Below are positions 35,585 to 44,368 of a stretch of 64,000 bases of DNA, piece after piece. Source of the stretch: Novosphingobium sp. FKTRR1 (GTDB lineage: Bacteria > Pseudomonadota > Alphaproteobacteria > Sphingomonadales > Sphingomonadaceae); NCBI RefSeq assembly GCF_020404405.1, contig NZ_JAIZDA010000006.1:124001-188000 (forward strand). Direction: 5' to 3'. The position numbers were made by a program, and so were the translations under genes. The notes under the pieces are model-generated. The model did no database searches, was not told the DNA's origin, and saw nothing but the letters and a program-made list of their open reading frames with translations. The stretch's first letter is position 1; each line of letters starts with the position of its first letter.

Positions 35585-35683
35585 GGGTCAGGCTCCAGCG
35601 ACGGGTCGTCGTGCAATCGTGGGGCACGATGGCGCTGCGCGTCAAACCCTTCGCTGGCGTTGGTCGATCAGGGACTTGGTCGT

Positions 35684-36187
35684 TCAGGGTAGGGCCTTGC
35701 GAAGAGTCTCGGCCAGCGAATCGAGCGTGCGGATGAGCTGGGGCAACTCGGCGAGATCCTGCTCGCTGGTGCCTGCGGCGGCAACCATGTCGGCGGGAAC
35801 GCAGGCAATGTCTGCGGCCAGTGTCCGACCCTGCGCGCTCAGGCCGATGCGCACGACCCGCTCGTCGGCCTTGTCGCGTGTGCGCGTGACCAGTCCTGCT
35901 GCCTCAAGCCGCTTGAGCAACGGGGTCAGCGTGTTCGATTCGAGGAACAGCAACTCGCACAGTTCGCCCACCGTCCGGTCATCGCGCGCGCGCAGGGCAA
36001 CGAGCACGAGGTATTGCGGATAGGTCAGTCCGAAGCGGTCAAGGACGTGCTTGTACAGCCGGTTGAACGCCAGTCCCGCAGCATAGATCGAAAAGCACAC
36101 ATAGTCTGCAAACGGGCCGACCGGTGCAGGCGGCGTGTCGGCGGACGCAGCGGCGGGAACCGAAGCGGAGGGTTGGGCGTTGTTCAT
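35684..36187 (-). CDS. ohrR: OhrR-type organic peroxide-sensing MarR regulator
   Basis: A 167-residue MarR-family repressor. The N-terminal redox Cys is C31 in DYVCFSIYAAGLAFNRLYK, as in OhrR, followed by LTYPQYLVLVAL and the winged-helix LFLESNTLTPLLKRLEAAGL. Peroxide oxidation of this Cys releases DNA in known OhrR proteins. It is divergent from ohr across 143 bases holding two near-identical operators. The N-terminus carries an extra Ala/Pro-rich stretch of about 25 residues. Confidence 0.9.
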   Translation of the reverse strand: MNNAQPSASVPAAASADTPPAPVGPFADYVCFSIYAAGLAFNRLYKHVLDRFGLTYPQYLVLVALRARDDRTVGELCELLFLESNTLTPLLKRLEAAGLVTRTRDKADERVVRIGLSAQGRTLAADIACVPADMVAAAGTSEQDLAELPQLIRTLDSLAETLRKALP

Positions 36188-36194
36188 GCGATGA

Positions 36195-36219
36195 AGATAA
36201 ATCGTACACGATCAAATCG
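36195..36219. promoter_or_regulatory. OhrR operator candidate, copy 1
   Basis: It begins AGATAAATCG and contains the palindrome ATCGTACACGAT. It differs from the copy at 36251-36275 at two of 25 positions. It lies just upstream of the ohrR ATG (36187), where it could block ohrR transcription. Confidence 0.65.
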
Positions 36220-36226
36220 CAAGGGA

Positions 36227-36255
36227 TTGACAGACTCGCATCGTCAATCTAGATA
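36227..36255 (+). promoter_or_regulatory. ohr promoter candidate
   Basis: A perfect TTGACA (36227-36232), 17 bases and TAGATA (36250-36255). The second operator copy overlaps the -10, as expected for repression. Confidence 0.6.
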
Positions 36256-36275
36256 AATCGCACACGATCTAATCG
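36251..36275. promoter_or_regulatory. OhrR operator candidate, copy 2
   Basis: Second copy of the 25-base element; start-to-start distance is 56 bases. It also contains CACGAT-CTA-ATCGTG (36263-36277 region), a perfect 6-bp inverted repeat. It covers the -10 of the ohr promoter. Confidence 0.65.
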
Positions 36276-36330
36276 TGCAGGATTTATATCGAGCCTACCC
36301 GAGGCTCCGACATCTCGAAAGGAAAGCATC

Positions 36331-36759
36331 ATGGCAATTTCCCCCCTCTACACCACCAGCGCCACTGCCACCGGGGGCCGCGATGGCCGCACCCGCACCG
36401 CAGACGGCTCGATCGATGTCGGACTGGCCGTGCCCAAGGAAATGGGCGGCAACGGACAGGGTAACAATCCCGAGCAGTTGTTTGCCGCCGGCTATGCCGC
36501 GTGCTTCCTCAGCGCGATGAAGTTCGTGTCGACGCAGGACAAGAGCCTGGCGCGGGTTCCGGATGACGCCACGGTCACTGCCACTGTCGGCATCGGTCCG
36601 CGCGCCGAAGGCGGCTTTGGCCTGACCGTCGCGCTTTCTGCAAATGTGCCCGGAGTGGACAAGGCTGCGGCTGAAGCGCTGGTCGCCGCTGCGCATCAGG
36701 CTTGCCCTTACAGCAACGCCACGCGCGGCAACATCGACGTGCAACTGACTGTCGCCTGA
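36331..36759 (+). CDS. ohr: Organic hydroperoxide resistance protein
   Basis: A thiol peroxidase of 142 residues that reduces organic hydroperoxides. The catalytic cysteines are C58 (YAACFLSAM) and C125 (HQACPYSNATRGN), as in Ohr and not OsmC. It has its own promoter and is divergent from ohrR. Its TGA stop is inside the first unit of a tandem repeat. Confidence 0.96.
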   Translation: MAISPLYTTSATATGGRDGRTRTADGSIDVGLAVPKEMGGNGQGNNPEQLFAAGYAACFLSAMKFVSTQDKSLARVPDDATVTATVGIGPRAEGGFGLTVALSANVPGVDKAAAEALVAAAHQACPYSNATRGNIDVQLTVA

Positions 36760-36820
36760 TCGCGTCGCCTGATCGTGGCGCCTGATCGTGGCGCCTGATC
36801 GTGGCGCCTGATCAGGCGCC
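36753..36820 (+). repeat. Tandem array anchored at the ohr stop codon
   Basis: CGCCTGATC occurs at 36753, 36766, 36779, 36792 and 36805, all with a 13-base period. The first copy includes the ohr stop codon TGA. The last copy opens into a perfect 18-base palindrome, GGCGCCTGATCAGGCGCC (36803-36820). The full unit is CGCCTGATCGTGG. Confidence 0.9.
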
Positions 36821-36867
36821 TCAATCATCGATTGCGAGTGCGGCGGCGCGGATGCACAAGGCAGGGC

Positions 36868-38163
36868 ATGACCCTGTTGCATCCCGCCGCCGAACCGCCT
36901 TCCGCGCTGCCCACATCCCGTCCCTCACGACTTTATGTGCTCGTGCTGCTTGCCATTGCCGCAGGCGTGGCGGTGGGTCATTTCGCGCCTTCTGCCGGAG
37001 AGGCGCTCAAGCCGCTGGGCGACCTGTTCGTCAAGCTGGTCAAGATGGTGATCGCGCCGGTCATCTTCCTGACATTGTCCACCGGCATCGCCGCGATGCG
37101 CGATCTGCGCGCGGTTGGCCGCGTGGCCGGGCGCGCCTTGCTGTATTTTGCGGTGGTATCGTCGCTGGCACTGGTGGTCGGTCTGGTGGTGGCCAATGTT
37201 GTCCAGCCGGGCGCGGGGCTGAACATCGATCCTGCCACCCTCGATGCTTCCAAGGTTGGCGAATATACCGCCAAGGCGCACGAGACGACCGTGATCGGCT
37301 TCGTCATGGCGATGGTGCCGGATACCTGGTTCTCTGCGCTGACCCAAGGCAACATCCTGCAAGTACTGGTGGTCGCGGTGCTGACCGGCATCGCGCTCGC
37401 GCAGGCAGGCGCGCCCGGCCAACGCGTGCTGGCGGTCATGGAGGACGCCTCGGCGGTGGTGTTCCGGCTGGTCGCATTGGTGATGCGTGCAGCGCCGATC
37501 GGGGCCTTCGGGGCGATGGCCTTCACCGTGGGCAAGTACGGGCTGGGCAGCCTTGCCAACCTGGCCGCGCTGGTGGCGACGTTCTACCTCACTTCGGCGC
37601 TGTTCGTTGTGGTCGTGCTGGGGCTGGTCGGCTGGTTGACCGGCTTCTCGATCCTGCGGCTGATCGCCTACTTGCGCGAGGAACTGCTGCTGGTGCTGGG
37701 TACGTCCTCGTCTGAAAGCGCTTTGCCAGCGCTGATCGAGAAGATGGAGCGCGCCGGTTGTCCCAAGGCGGTGGTCGGCTTGGTGGTGCCCACCGGCTAC
37801 AGCTTCAATCTGGATGGGACCAATATCTACATGACGCTGGCGGCGCTGTTCATCGCGCAAGCCTGCAACGTTCACCTGACATTCGGGCAAGAGGCGCTGC
37901 TGCTGGGCGTGGCAATGCTCTCGTCAAAAGGCGCGGCAGGCATCACCGGCGCGGGCTTCATCACGCTGGCTGCAACGCTGTCGATCGTGCCGGCGGTGCC
38001 GGTGGCGGGCATGGCGCTGATCCTCGGGGTCGACCGGTTCATGTCCGAATGCCGCAGCCTGACCAACTTCATCGGCAATGCCGTCGCCACCATCGTCGTG
38101 GCCCGCTGGGAAGGGACGCTCGACCGCGCGCAATTGGACGCGGCGCTGACGGGCCGAACTTAG
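36868..38163 (+). CDS. dctA: C4-dicarboxylate:cation symporter
   Basis: A 431-residue inner-membrane transporter of the DAACS family. It has about eight helices plus two re-entrant loops. [17 protein letters not shown] (serine-rich loop), [20 protein letters not shown] and [18 protein letters not shown] are family signatures, and the end matches DctA rather than GltP. It imports succinate, fumarate and malate. Start ATG 36868. The stop is repeated downstream in a tandem array. No DctB-DctD pair is in the window. Confidence 0.9.
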   Translation: MTLLHPAAEPPSALPTSRPSRLYVLVLLAIAAGVAVGHFAPSAGEALKPLGDLFVKLVKMVIAPVIFLTLSTGIAAMRDLRAVGRVAGRALLYFAVVSSLALVVGLVVANVVQPGAGLNIDPATLDASKVGEYTAKAHETTVIGFVMAMVPDTWFSALTQGNILQVLVVAVLTGIALAQAGAPGQRVLAVMEDASAVVFRLVALVMRAAPIGAFGAMAFTVGKYGLGSLANLAALVATFYLTSALFVVVVLGLVGWLTGFSILRLIAYLREELLLVLGTSSSESALPALIEKMERAGCPKAVVGLVVPTGYSFNLDGTNIYMTLAALFIAQACNVHLTFGQEALLLGVAMLSSKGAAGITGAGFITLAATLSIVPAVPVAGMALILGVDRFMSECRSLTNFIGNAVATIVVARWEGTLDRAQLDAALTGRT

Positions 38164-38186
38164 GGGGCCGAACTTAGCGGGCCTAG
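38151..38186 (+). repeat. Stop-codon repeat at the dctA 3' end
   Basis: GGGCCGAACTTAG occurs twice with the TAG at 38161-38163 (the dctA stop) and 38175-38177, period 14, followed by a shorter GGGCCTAG at 38179-38186. It leads directly into a similar array at the end of the convergent gene. Confidence 0.8.
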
Positions 38187-38195
38187 TTCACGCCG

Positions 38196-38223
38196 CCTAA
38201 GTTGCGGGGCCTAGGTTGCGGGG
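38196..38223 (-). repeat. Stop-codon repeat at the Pls-like synthetase 3' end
   Basis: CCTAAGTTGCGGGG (38196-38209) and CCTAGGTTGCGGGG (38210-38223), period 14. On the minus strand each contains TAG; the gene's own stop is 38211-38213. So both convergent genes end in arrays of the same kind. Confidence 0.8.
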
Positions 38224-41200
38224 CCGAGGTATTCGCGGCCAGTCACGCGGGTGGGCACGCCTTGATACGCGACGCCGGGCAGCAGGTGTTCCTGCTTCAT
38301 CACCACGCTGTGCGCGCCGACGTGTGCCCGTTCTCCGATCACGGCGCCATAAAGGGGCACTACCCCATGCGCAACGGTCGCGCCCGCGCGGATGCGAACC
38401 TTGTCGACCTTGAGCACACGATCTTCGAAAGTGTGCGCCTGAAACATTGCCGACACCGTGGCGCCATCGCCGACTTCGATCATGTCGGGATCGACGACCT
38501 GCGCGAACAACGGGCCGAGTACGGCGCGCTTGCCGATCTTCAGGCCCATGGCGCGCAGGAACTGCGGCAACAGGAACGTTCCGTCGAGCCGCCGCAGGAT
38601 GGTCGTGGCATAGCGTGCCCATGCGACGTAGACGAAGTCCCAGCGGCTGCACCAGCATGACCACAAGGCGTGCTGGCCCGGTTTGACCCGGCCGATCAGG
38701 AGCCATTTCAACGCCAGTACCGCGCCGCACAGCACCACCAGCGGAAACAGCGTGGCCGACGGAATGACCACCAGATCGTATTCTGCCGGGCTCGTGTTTT
38801 GCGCTGCGCTGACCAGCCAGGCGTACCATTGCGCGCTCAACAGCAGCGGCAAGACGGGCAGGGCAAAGCGCAGTGCCTCCCAGAACACCCGGTTCCAGTA
38901 GCGGAGCGGGCCGGGATCGTGCGTCAGGCTGCGGTCGACTTCCACGACTTCGCGGCGGGGAAGGTCGAAACTGGGATGGCCGAAGCGCGACTGTCCTTGC
39001 GAGATCAGCATCGGGTCGGCCACGGTGGCGATGCCGATCAGGATGTCGGACGGCAGCGTGACGCCAGGCGGGATCACCGCGTGATTGCCAAGAAACGTGT
39101 TGCGCCCGAGCGTGACGTGCCCAAGCGTGGCGTGACCCTGCCTGACCCATGCGCCACCAAGATAGATGCCGTCGGCAAAGAACGTTCCTTCGCCGATCTC
39201 GACCAGTTCGGGCACGACGTCGAGGATCGTGCTGATCTCGCAATCGCGGCCCAGCTTCATCCCCGCCAGCCGCAACCAGCCGCGCCAGAACATCGTGCCG
39301 GTAAGCCATTCGCCCGAAACCGACAGCAGGCCGCTTTTCAGCCAGACGCGCAGGAAGGCGATGCTCCAGCGGTCTATCACGCCCGCCTCGACGCGGCCCA
39401 TCAGGCGCATCACCACTGCCGTCCAAGCCAGCGTCAGCGGCAGGCCGAGCACGGTCCAGCCGATCATCAGCAGGGCGGTCCGGCTGGTCAGATCGGGGTG
39501 GTAGAACCACCGCCAGACCGCTTCGTAACCGACGCCCGCCAGCGCGAACGCAGCCAGCCCGGCAAGTTGTGCGGGCAGGGCGACGATCGCACCCAGCACG
39601 GCCTCGCTCAAAAAGACCAGCGCATCCCAAGCCAATGGCGACAGGCGGCGGCCGGGTTGATCAAGCGCGGGGGCAGGTTGCGACAGGCCGATTCGCCGCG
39701 CGGGCACGCCGTCCCACAACTCGCCTGCAGGAATGTTCTGACCGGGGTTGAGTACCGACAGCGCGGTCAGTTCCGCGCCCGCCCCGATGCTGCAGTGGCC
39801 CGAGACACCGGCGCGCACCTGCAATGTTGCCCCAGCCTCAAGCGTGATCGGTCCGATAACCAGATCGCCCCGGTCGAGTTCGGTCAGACTGATCTGCGCG
39901 CCTTGCCCGAGGGACACGTTATCGCCGATGTCGAGCAGATCCCAGCCTCCGCGCGCCAATTCGACATCGCGATGGATATGCACACCGCGTCCGATCCGGG
40001 CACCCAGCGCGCGCAGCGCGACCTGCTGCAACTGCGTACCCTGCAACAGCGGCCACGGCACCAGCCGCGCGGTTTGCTGCACGACCCAATGGCGCAGGTA
40101 ATAGGCCGACCACACCGGCGTGCGGATCGCACGATAATGGCCGATGACCAGCCGCTTCACCGCAACCGCGACTACGATCGAGAACGGCACATAGGCGGCG
40201 GTCGCGACCAGTGCGAGCAGCGGCGCCAGCATGAGGAAAGGTACCAGCCCCATCCCGCCGTACAGCAGCGGCACGATGCGGAACGCGGCAAACCACGCCG
40301 CCCAGCCCGCCACGATGACTTCTCCGGCCAGCCAGCTCAGTTGGACCAGATTGGCCAGCCATGGCCGTGCCTGTCCTTCGCGCACAAGTTCGCGCGTCGG
40401 ATCGGTCGCAGCGGCCGTGCCATCGGGCGCCAGCAGGGCGAGTGCGCGCGGGCTGCGCGCTTCGTAGATGTCGCTGACGGTGATCCATGCGGTGCGCGGA
40501 TCGTCGCGCAGCAGGGTCACCAGCATGGCCGCACTGAGCGAATCGCCACCCAGATCGACGAAGAAGTCATCGGTCACCGAAACCACGTCGCGCCGCAGGA
40601 TATCGGCATAACCGGCACTCAGCAGCGCTTCCATCGCGCTTGCGGGAGCAACCATATCGCGTTGCAGCGCGGTGCCGCCGGGGCCAAGCAGCGGCAATGC
40701 CTTGCGGTTCAGCTTGCCGCTGACCGAGGTTGGCAGTGCGTCAAGCAGCCCGATCCGGCCGGGCACCATGTAGGCAGGCAGGGTGGTAGCAAGAACGCTG
40801 CGCAGATCGTCCCCGGCGGGGGCAGACGTGGCGGTTTCGGGCACGATGAACGCGACGAGTTCCGCCGTCGCCCCTTCGCCCTGCAGTGTGCAGGCGGCAG
40901 CGCGCACGCCGTCGATGGCGGCAAGGCGCGCCTCGATCTCGCCCAGTTCGATGCGATAGCCGCGCAGCTTGACCTGCGCGTCGATGCGGCCGTGGTAGAT
41001 CAGGTTGCCGTCGGCATCGTACTCGGCCAGATCGCCGGTGCGGTAGATCAGGCCAAGCTGTGGATGCACGACAAACTTCTCGGCGGTAAGCTCGGGCGCA
41101 TTGCGATAGCCGCGCGCAAGTCCCGCACCGGCCATGCACAGTTCGCCCTGCACGCCGTCGGGCACTTGTTCGAGCGCGGCGTCGAGCACAAAAGCCGCCA

Positions 41201-42218
41201 TGCCCGGCACCGCCTTGCCGATGGTGATCGGCCTGTCGGGCACGATGTCGCCGCGCACGCACGTGACCGCGCATTCGGTGGGACCGTAGCCGTTGACGAG
41301 CCGCCGCCCTGCGCCCCACAAGTCGGCGATATCGCGCGGCAGCGCCTCACCCCCGACATAGAGCAGGCGCAAAGCGGGTAGGGCTTTGGCCGGGTCGGTG
41401 CAGCCGGTCGCGCGCAGCAGAGTGGGGGGTGGGCACAGCACGGTTGCGCCTTCGTCGCGCAGCCAGCCGATCAGGTCGGGCCCAAGCCGGGCGGTGGCAT
41501 CATCCATCACCAGCAGCCGCGCGCCCGAAGCGAATGCCAGCCAGGTTTCCTCGATCGATGAATCGTAGGCGGAGGACGAGCCTTGAACCACGCGATCGGC
41601 TTCGGTCAGCGCGAACTCCGCGATGTCCGACCGTATCAGATTGGCGATCTGGCCATGTTCGATCATCACGCCCTTGGGCTTGCCGGTGGTGCCCGAGGTG
41701 TAGATCACATACGCCAGCCGGTCATGTGCGAGCGCGAGTTTGGCCGGTGCGGGCGCGCTTTCGTGCGCCTGCGCAACAAGGCCAGCGACATCGAGCACCA
41801 GCCCGTCCGGCAGGGTGAGCCCGGCCAACCGCGCCATTCCGACAGCATCGGCAAGCACGGCGATGGGCGCGGCATCTTCGATGATCTCGCGCATCCGCTC
41901 GTCAGGAAAGCCCGGATCGAGGCAGGTATAAGCGCCGCCCGCCTTGAGCACGCCGAGTTGTGCGGCAAACAGCAGCGGTGACGTACGTGGGATGAGCAGG
42001 GCGACGATTGCCTCGCCACTGCCGATACGTGCGGCAAGATGCCCGGCCAGCGCATCCGACAGCGCGTCAAGCGCCGCGTAAGTCAGGGTCTGGCGTTCAG
42101 GTCGGCCGCGACCCGGCGGGATATCAAGCGCGATCTGATCGGGACAGCGTAGCGCCGTGGCGCGGAACAGATCCGGCAGCAGGAATTGCGTAAAGGGACG
42201 AGAATCGCTTGCGCTCAT
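38211..42218 (-). CDS. Pls/PosA-family single-module peptide synthetase (A-T-membrane-LbH)
   Basis: A 1335-residue enzyme with the plan of epsilon-poly-lysine synthetase: adenylation domain (residues 40-510; VIYTSGTTGKPKG 171-183, NGYGPTE 309-315, GKLNRK near 501), carrier domain with phosphopantetheine site S560 (DLGGDSL), then three membrane blocks (about 622-690, 865-950, 1115-1180). Three hexapeptide-repeat acyltransferase-like domains alternate with these. There is no condensation or thioesterase domain. By hand alignment the pocket reads D219, S220, E223, C262, Y287, G289, G310, V318, T319, K502. Glu at the third place suggests a basic amino acid. The product is unknown. Confidence 0.9.
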   Translation of the reverse strand: MSASDSRPFTQFLLPDLFRATALRCPDQIALDIPPGRGRPERQTLTYAALDALSDALAGHLAARIGSGEAIVALLIPRTSPLLFAAQLGVLKAGGAYTCLDPGFPDERMREIIEDAAPIAVLADAVGMARLAGLTLPDGLVLDVAGLVAQAHESAPAPAKLALAHDRLAYVIYTSGTTGKPKGVMIEHGQIANLIRSDIAEFALTEADRVVQGSSSAYDSSIEETWLAFASGARLLVMDDATARLGPDLIGWLRDEGATVLCPPPTLLRATGCTDPAKALPALRLLYVGGEALPRDIADLWGAGRRLVNGYGPTECAVTCVRGDIVPDRPITIGKAVPGMAAFVLDAALEQVPDGVQGELCMAGAGLARGYRNAPELTAEKFVVHPQLGLIYRTGDLAEYDADGNLIYHGRIDAQVKLRGYRIELGEIEARLAAIDGVRAAACTLQGEGATAELVAFIVPETATSAPAGDDLRSVLATTLPAYMVPGRIGLLDALPTSVSGKLNRKALPLLGPGGTALQRDMVAPASAMEALLSAGYADILRRDVVSVTDDFFVDLGGDSLSAAMLVTLLRDDPRTAWITVSDIYEARSPRALALLAPDGTAAATDPTRELVREGQARPWLANLVQLSWLAGEVIVAGWAAWFAAFRIVPLLYGGMGLVPFLMLAPLLALVATAAYVPFSIVVAVAVKRLVIGHYRAIRTPVWSAYYLRHWVVQQTARLVPWPLLQGTQLQQVALRALGARIGRGVHIHRDVELARGGWDLLDIGDNVSLGQGAQISLTELDRGDLVIGPITLEAGATLQVRAGVSGHCSIGAGAELTALSVLNPGQNIPAGELWDGVPARRIGLSQPAPALDQPGRRLSPLAWDALVFLSEAVLGAIVALPAQLAGLAAFALAGVGYEAVWRWFYHPDLTSRTALLMIGWTVLGLPLTLAWTAVVMRLMGRVEAGVIDRWSIAFLRVWLKSGLLSVSGEWLTGTMFWRGWLRLAGMKLGRDCEISTILDVVPELVEIGEGTFFADGIYLGGAWVRQGHATLGHVTLGRNTFLGNHAVIPPGVTLPSDILIGIATVADPMLISQGQSRFGHPSFDLPRREVVEVDRSLTHDPGPLRYWNRVFWEALRFALPVLPLLLSAQWYAWLVSAAQNTSPAEYDLVVIPSATLFPLVVLCGAVLALKWLLIGRVKPGQHALWSCWCSRWDFVYVAWARYATTILRRLDGTFLLPQFLRAMGLKIGKRAVLGPLFAQVVDPDMIEVGDGATVSAMFQAHTFEDRVLKVDKVRIRAGATVAHGVVPLYGAVIGERAHVGAHSVVMKQEHLLPGVAYQGVPTRVTGREYLGPAT

Positions 42219-42347
42219 CCCGCCCCCCTAGAGTCCCAGCGTTTCGCGTCAATTCCGGCTGTGTCGGCAATGGTGGAGGATTCGCAGCGTCAAGCTGGGT
42301 CTGTTGATTTTGCTGGCCGATTTGTGCAGTCGCAATGGCCTTCGCGA

Positions 42348-43154
42348 TTATGCTGTCGCGGCTGCAGCATAGCGTGCAGCAACGTCGCGCTTGGACAATT
42401 GCGGCCCCAGCGCCAAGCGCGCGGTCTGCATGGTCTCCCAATCGGCAAGGTCGGCGAGCGGCGGGATGGTGACCGTTTCGCCGCGATCGAGCCCGACCAG
42501 CGCAGCATCGACCAGATCATCGACCGCCATCACCATTTCGGAGGGGAAACTGTCGATGTCCTTGCCCGAGCGTTCCCAGATTTCGGTGCGGGTGGCGCCG
42601 GGAAGAACGGCTTGCACCTGTACGCCGCTCGAGGCCAGTTCCTGCGCAAGTCCTTGCGACAGGTTGAGGATGAAAGCCTTGGTGGCGCTGTAGGTCGCGT
42701 CGAAACTTTCGGGGATCAGTGCCAGCACCGAGGACAAGTTGATGATCGCGCCCGCGCCGGCCGCGCTCAGGCGGATGGCGGCAGCGCGGGCGAGCAGCGA
42801 GGGTGCGGTCACATTGAGTGCGATCAGCCGCGCCACTTCGGCTTCGGGCGAGGTGGTCAGCGTACCGGTAAGAGCCATGCCCGCGTTGTTCACTAGAATC
42901 CCGAGGTTCGGGGCGTCGGCGATAACCTGGGCGACCAGCGCGAGGTGGGCGGGATCGGTCAGGTCGGCGGGAAGGATATCGATCTTGCGCCCGGTCTCGG
43001 CGCGCAGGCGCTCTGCCAGAGCGGTGAGGCGTGCCGCATCGCGCGCGACAAGGATCAGGTCGTGGCCGCGCTTGGCAAGGCGGTCAGCATAGATCGCGCC
43101 GATGCCGGCGGATGCGCCGGTGACAAGCGCGGTCGAATGGGCGGGAATGGTCAT
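42348..43154 (-). CDS. Short-chain dehydrogenase/reductase
   Basis: A 268-residue SDR with TGASAGIGAIYADRLAKRGH, NNAGMALTG, NLSSVLALI and YSATKAFILNLS (Tyr-x3-Lys). It belongs to the group of 'DltE/YqjQ-like' SDRs. The ATG at 43154 has AGGAG upstream. It follows the HlyD gene with no gap and the same strand, so it is probably cotranscribed with the efflux subunit. It may modify the exported compound, but that is a guess. Confidence 0.87.
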   Translation of the reverse strand: MTIPAHSTALVTGASAGIGAIYADRLAKRGHDLILVARDAARLTALAERLRAETGRKIDILPADLTDPAHLALVAQVIADAPNLGILVNNAGMALTGTLTTSPEAEVARLIALNVTAPSLLARAAAIRLSAAGAGAIINLSSVLALIPESFDATYSATKAFILNLSQGLAQELASSGVQVQAVLPGATRTEIWERSGKDIDSFPSEMVMAVDDLVDAALVGLDRGETVTIPPLADLADWETMQTARLALGPQLSKRDVAARYAAAATA

Positions 43155-43156
43155 GA

Positions 43157-44296
43157 TCAATGCTCCTGCTTGCTGACGTTCACGGTGGCGGTAACGGAAA
43201 GTCCGGGGCGCAGCGCCGTCAGGCCCGGCTGGCCGCGATCTAGGCGGATGCGCACCGGCACGCGCTGGACGATCTTGGTGAAATTGCCGGTGCCCGGTTC
43301 AAATGGAAGTAGCGCAAAGGTTGACGCCGAACCCGGGGCAAGACTGTCCACCTGACCCGTCAGGGTGGTGCTGCCCAGCGCGTCGACCCGCACGGTGGCA
43401 TGCTGGCCGGGGCGCATGTGGCGGGTCTGGGTTTCCTTGAAATTGGCGGTGACATAGATGCCGCCGAGCGGCACCAGCGTCAGCGCGCGCGTGCCCGGTT
43501 GCACATAGTCGCCCACCCGCAACTGGCGGTTGGCCACGACTCCGTCGACGGGTGCCGCGATAAGGGTATGGCGCAAGTCCTGCCCGGCCAGATCGAGCGC
43601 AGCGTGTGCCCGCGCTTCTCCAGCCTGTGCGCTTTCCAATGCCGCGCGCAAGTCGGCGCGCCTTGCCAGCGTGACCGCTGCCTGCCGCCGGGCCACGTCG
43701 AGTTCTGCGCGCGCGCGCGCCAGTCCCTGCTGTGCGCCGATGGCGGCGGTGCGATAGCCTTGCGCATCGCGTTCGGCCACCGCGCCGGTCGATACCAGCG
43801 CGGCATAGCGCCGATTGTCCGCGTCGGCATTGGTGGCTGAGGCTTCCCCTGCGCGAATCGTGGTCGCCGCCGCAGTGATCTGCGCTGCGGCTACCGCTTC
43901 TTCGCTACCTTGACGAGCAAGTGCGGCTTGGGCGGCGGCAACGGCCGCGCGGGCATTGGCCAGATCGGCCTGCGCGGCGGCGTGGCGCGCGGAAAACTCT
44001 TCCGCATCGATCCTGAGCAGAGGCTGCCCGGCACGAACCGACTGGTTCTCCGCCACCAGTACCTGACTGACAAAGCCCTTCACGCGCGGGGCGACCGTTG
44101 TCGAATCGGCCGCCAGATAGGCGTCGTCGGTCGATTGGCTGGCTGGTTCCGCCAATATCCAGACGGCCCCGGCACCCGCAACAAGCAGCGCCACACCGGC
44201 AGCAAGCGTGCCACGCCCGATCCGACGGCGAGCTGCGGGCGCCTCGTCATTCGCGGTTTCGGTTCGATGTGCGGTGTCTGGGGCATCTTGCGCCAT
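43157..44296 (-). CDS. EmrA-like membrane fusion protein
   Basis: A 379-residue HlyD-family protein. One N-terminal membrane anchor (LAAGVALLVAGAGAVWILA), then a lipoyl domain (STDDAYLAADSTTVAPRVKG), a long coiled-coil hairpin rich in Ala/Arg (about residues 110-240), and the second lipoyl half IAAPVDGVVANRQLRVGDYV. It would link the divergent MFS pump to the outer-membrane factor. Start ATG 44296 after AAGAGG. Confidence 0.9.
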   Translation of the reverse strand: MAQDAPDTAHRTETANDEAPAARRRIGRGTLAAGVALLVAGAGAVWILAEPASQSTDDAYLAADSTTVAPRVKGFVSQVLVAENQSVRAGQPLLRIDAEEFSARHAAAQADLANARAAVAAAQAALARQGSEEAVAAAQITAAATTIRAGEASATNADADNRRYAALVSTGAVAERDAQGYRTAAIGAQQGLARARAELDVARRQAAVTLARRADLRAALESAQAGEARAHAALDLAGQDLRHTLIAAPVDGVVANRQLRVGDYVQPGTRALTLVPLGGIYVTANFKETQTRHMRPGQHATVRVDALGSTTLTGQVDSLAPGSASTFALLPFEPGTGNFTKIVQRVPVRIRLDRGQPGLTALRPGLSVTATVNVSKQEH

Positions 44297-44368
44297 GGGA
44301 AAGCCTCTTGCTGCAATGACGATCATCATATATATGTCGTCCATCATATGTCTAGAGGGATATTTCCG
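44297..44368. promoter_or_regulatory. Bidirectional control region of the EmrAB-like system
   Basis: A 72-base divergent gap with AT-rich elements in a GC-rich genome: the palindrome CATATATATG (44327-44336) and a CATATG (44345-44350) in a direct repeat of ATCATAT..TGTC. A TetR repressor is encoded at the end of the plus-strand operon, so this is its likely operator. Confidence 0.45.

Noticed and set aside
38670..41381. A plus-strand open frame of about 900 codons opposite the Pls-like gene
   Set aside because: Shadow of the real gene; Gln/Arg/His-rich low-complexity product without motifs.
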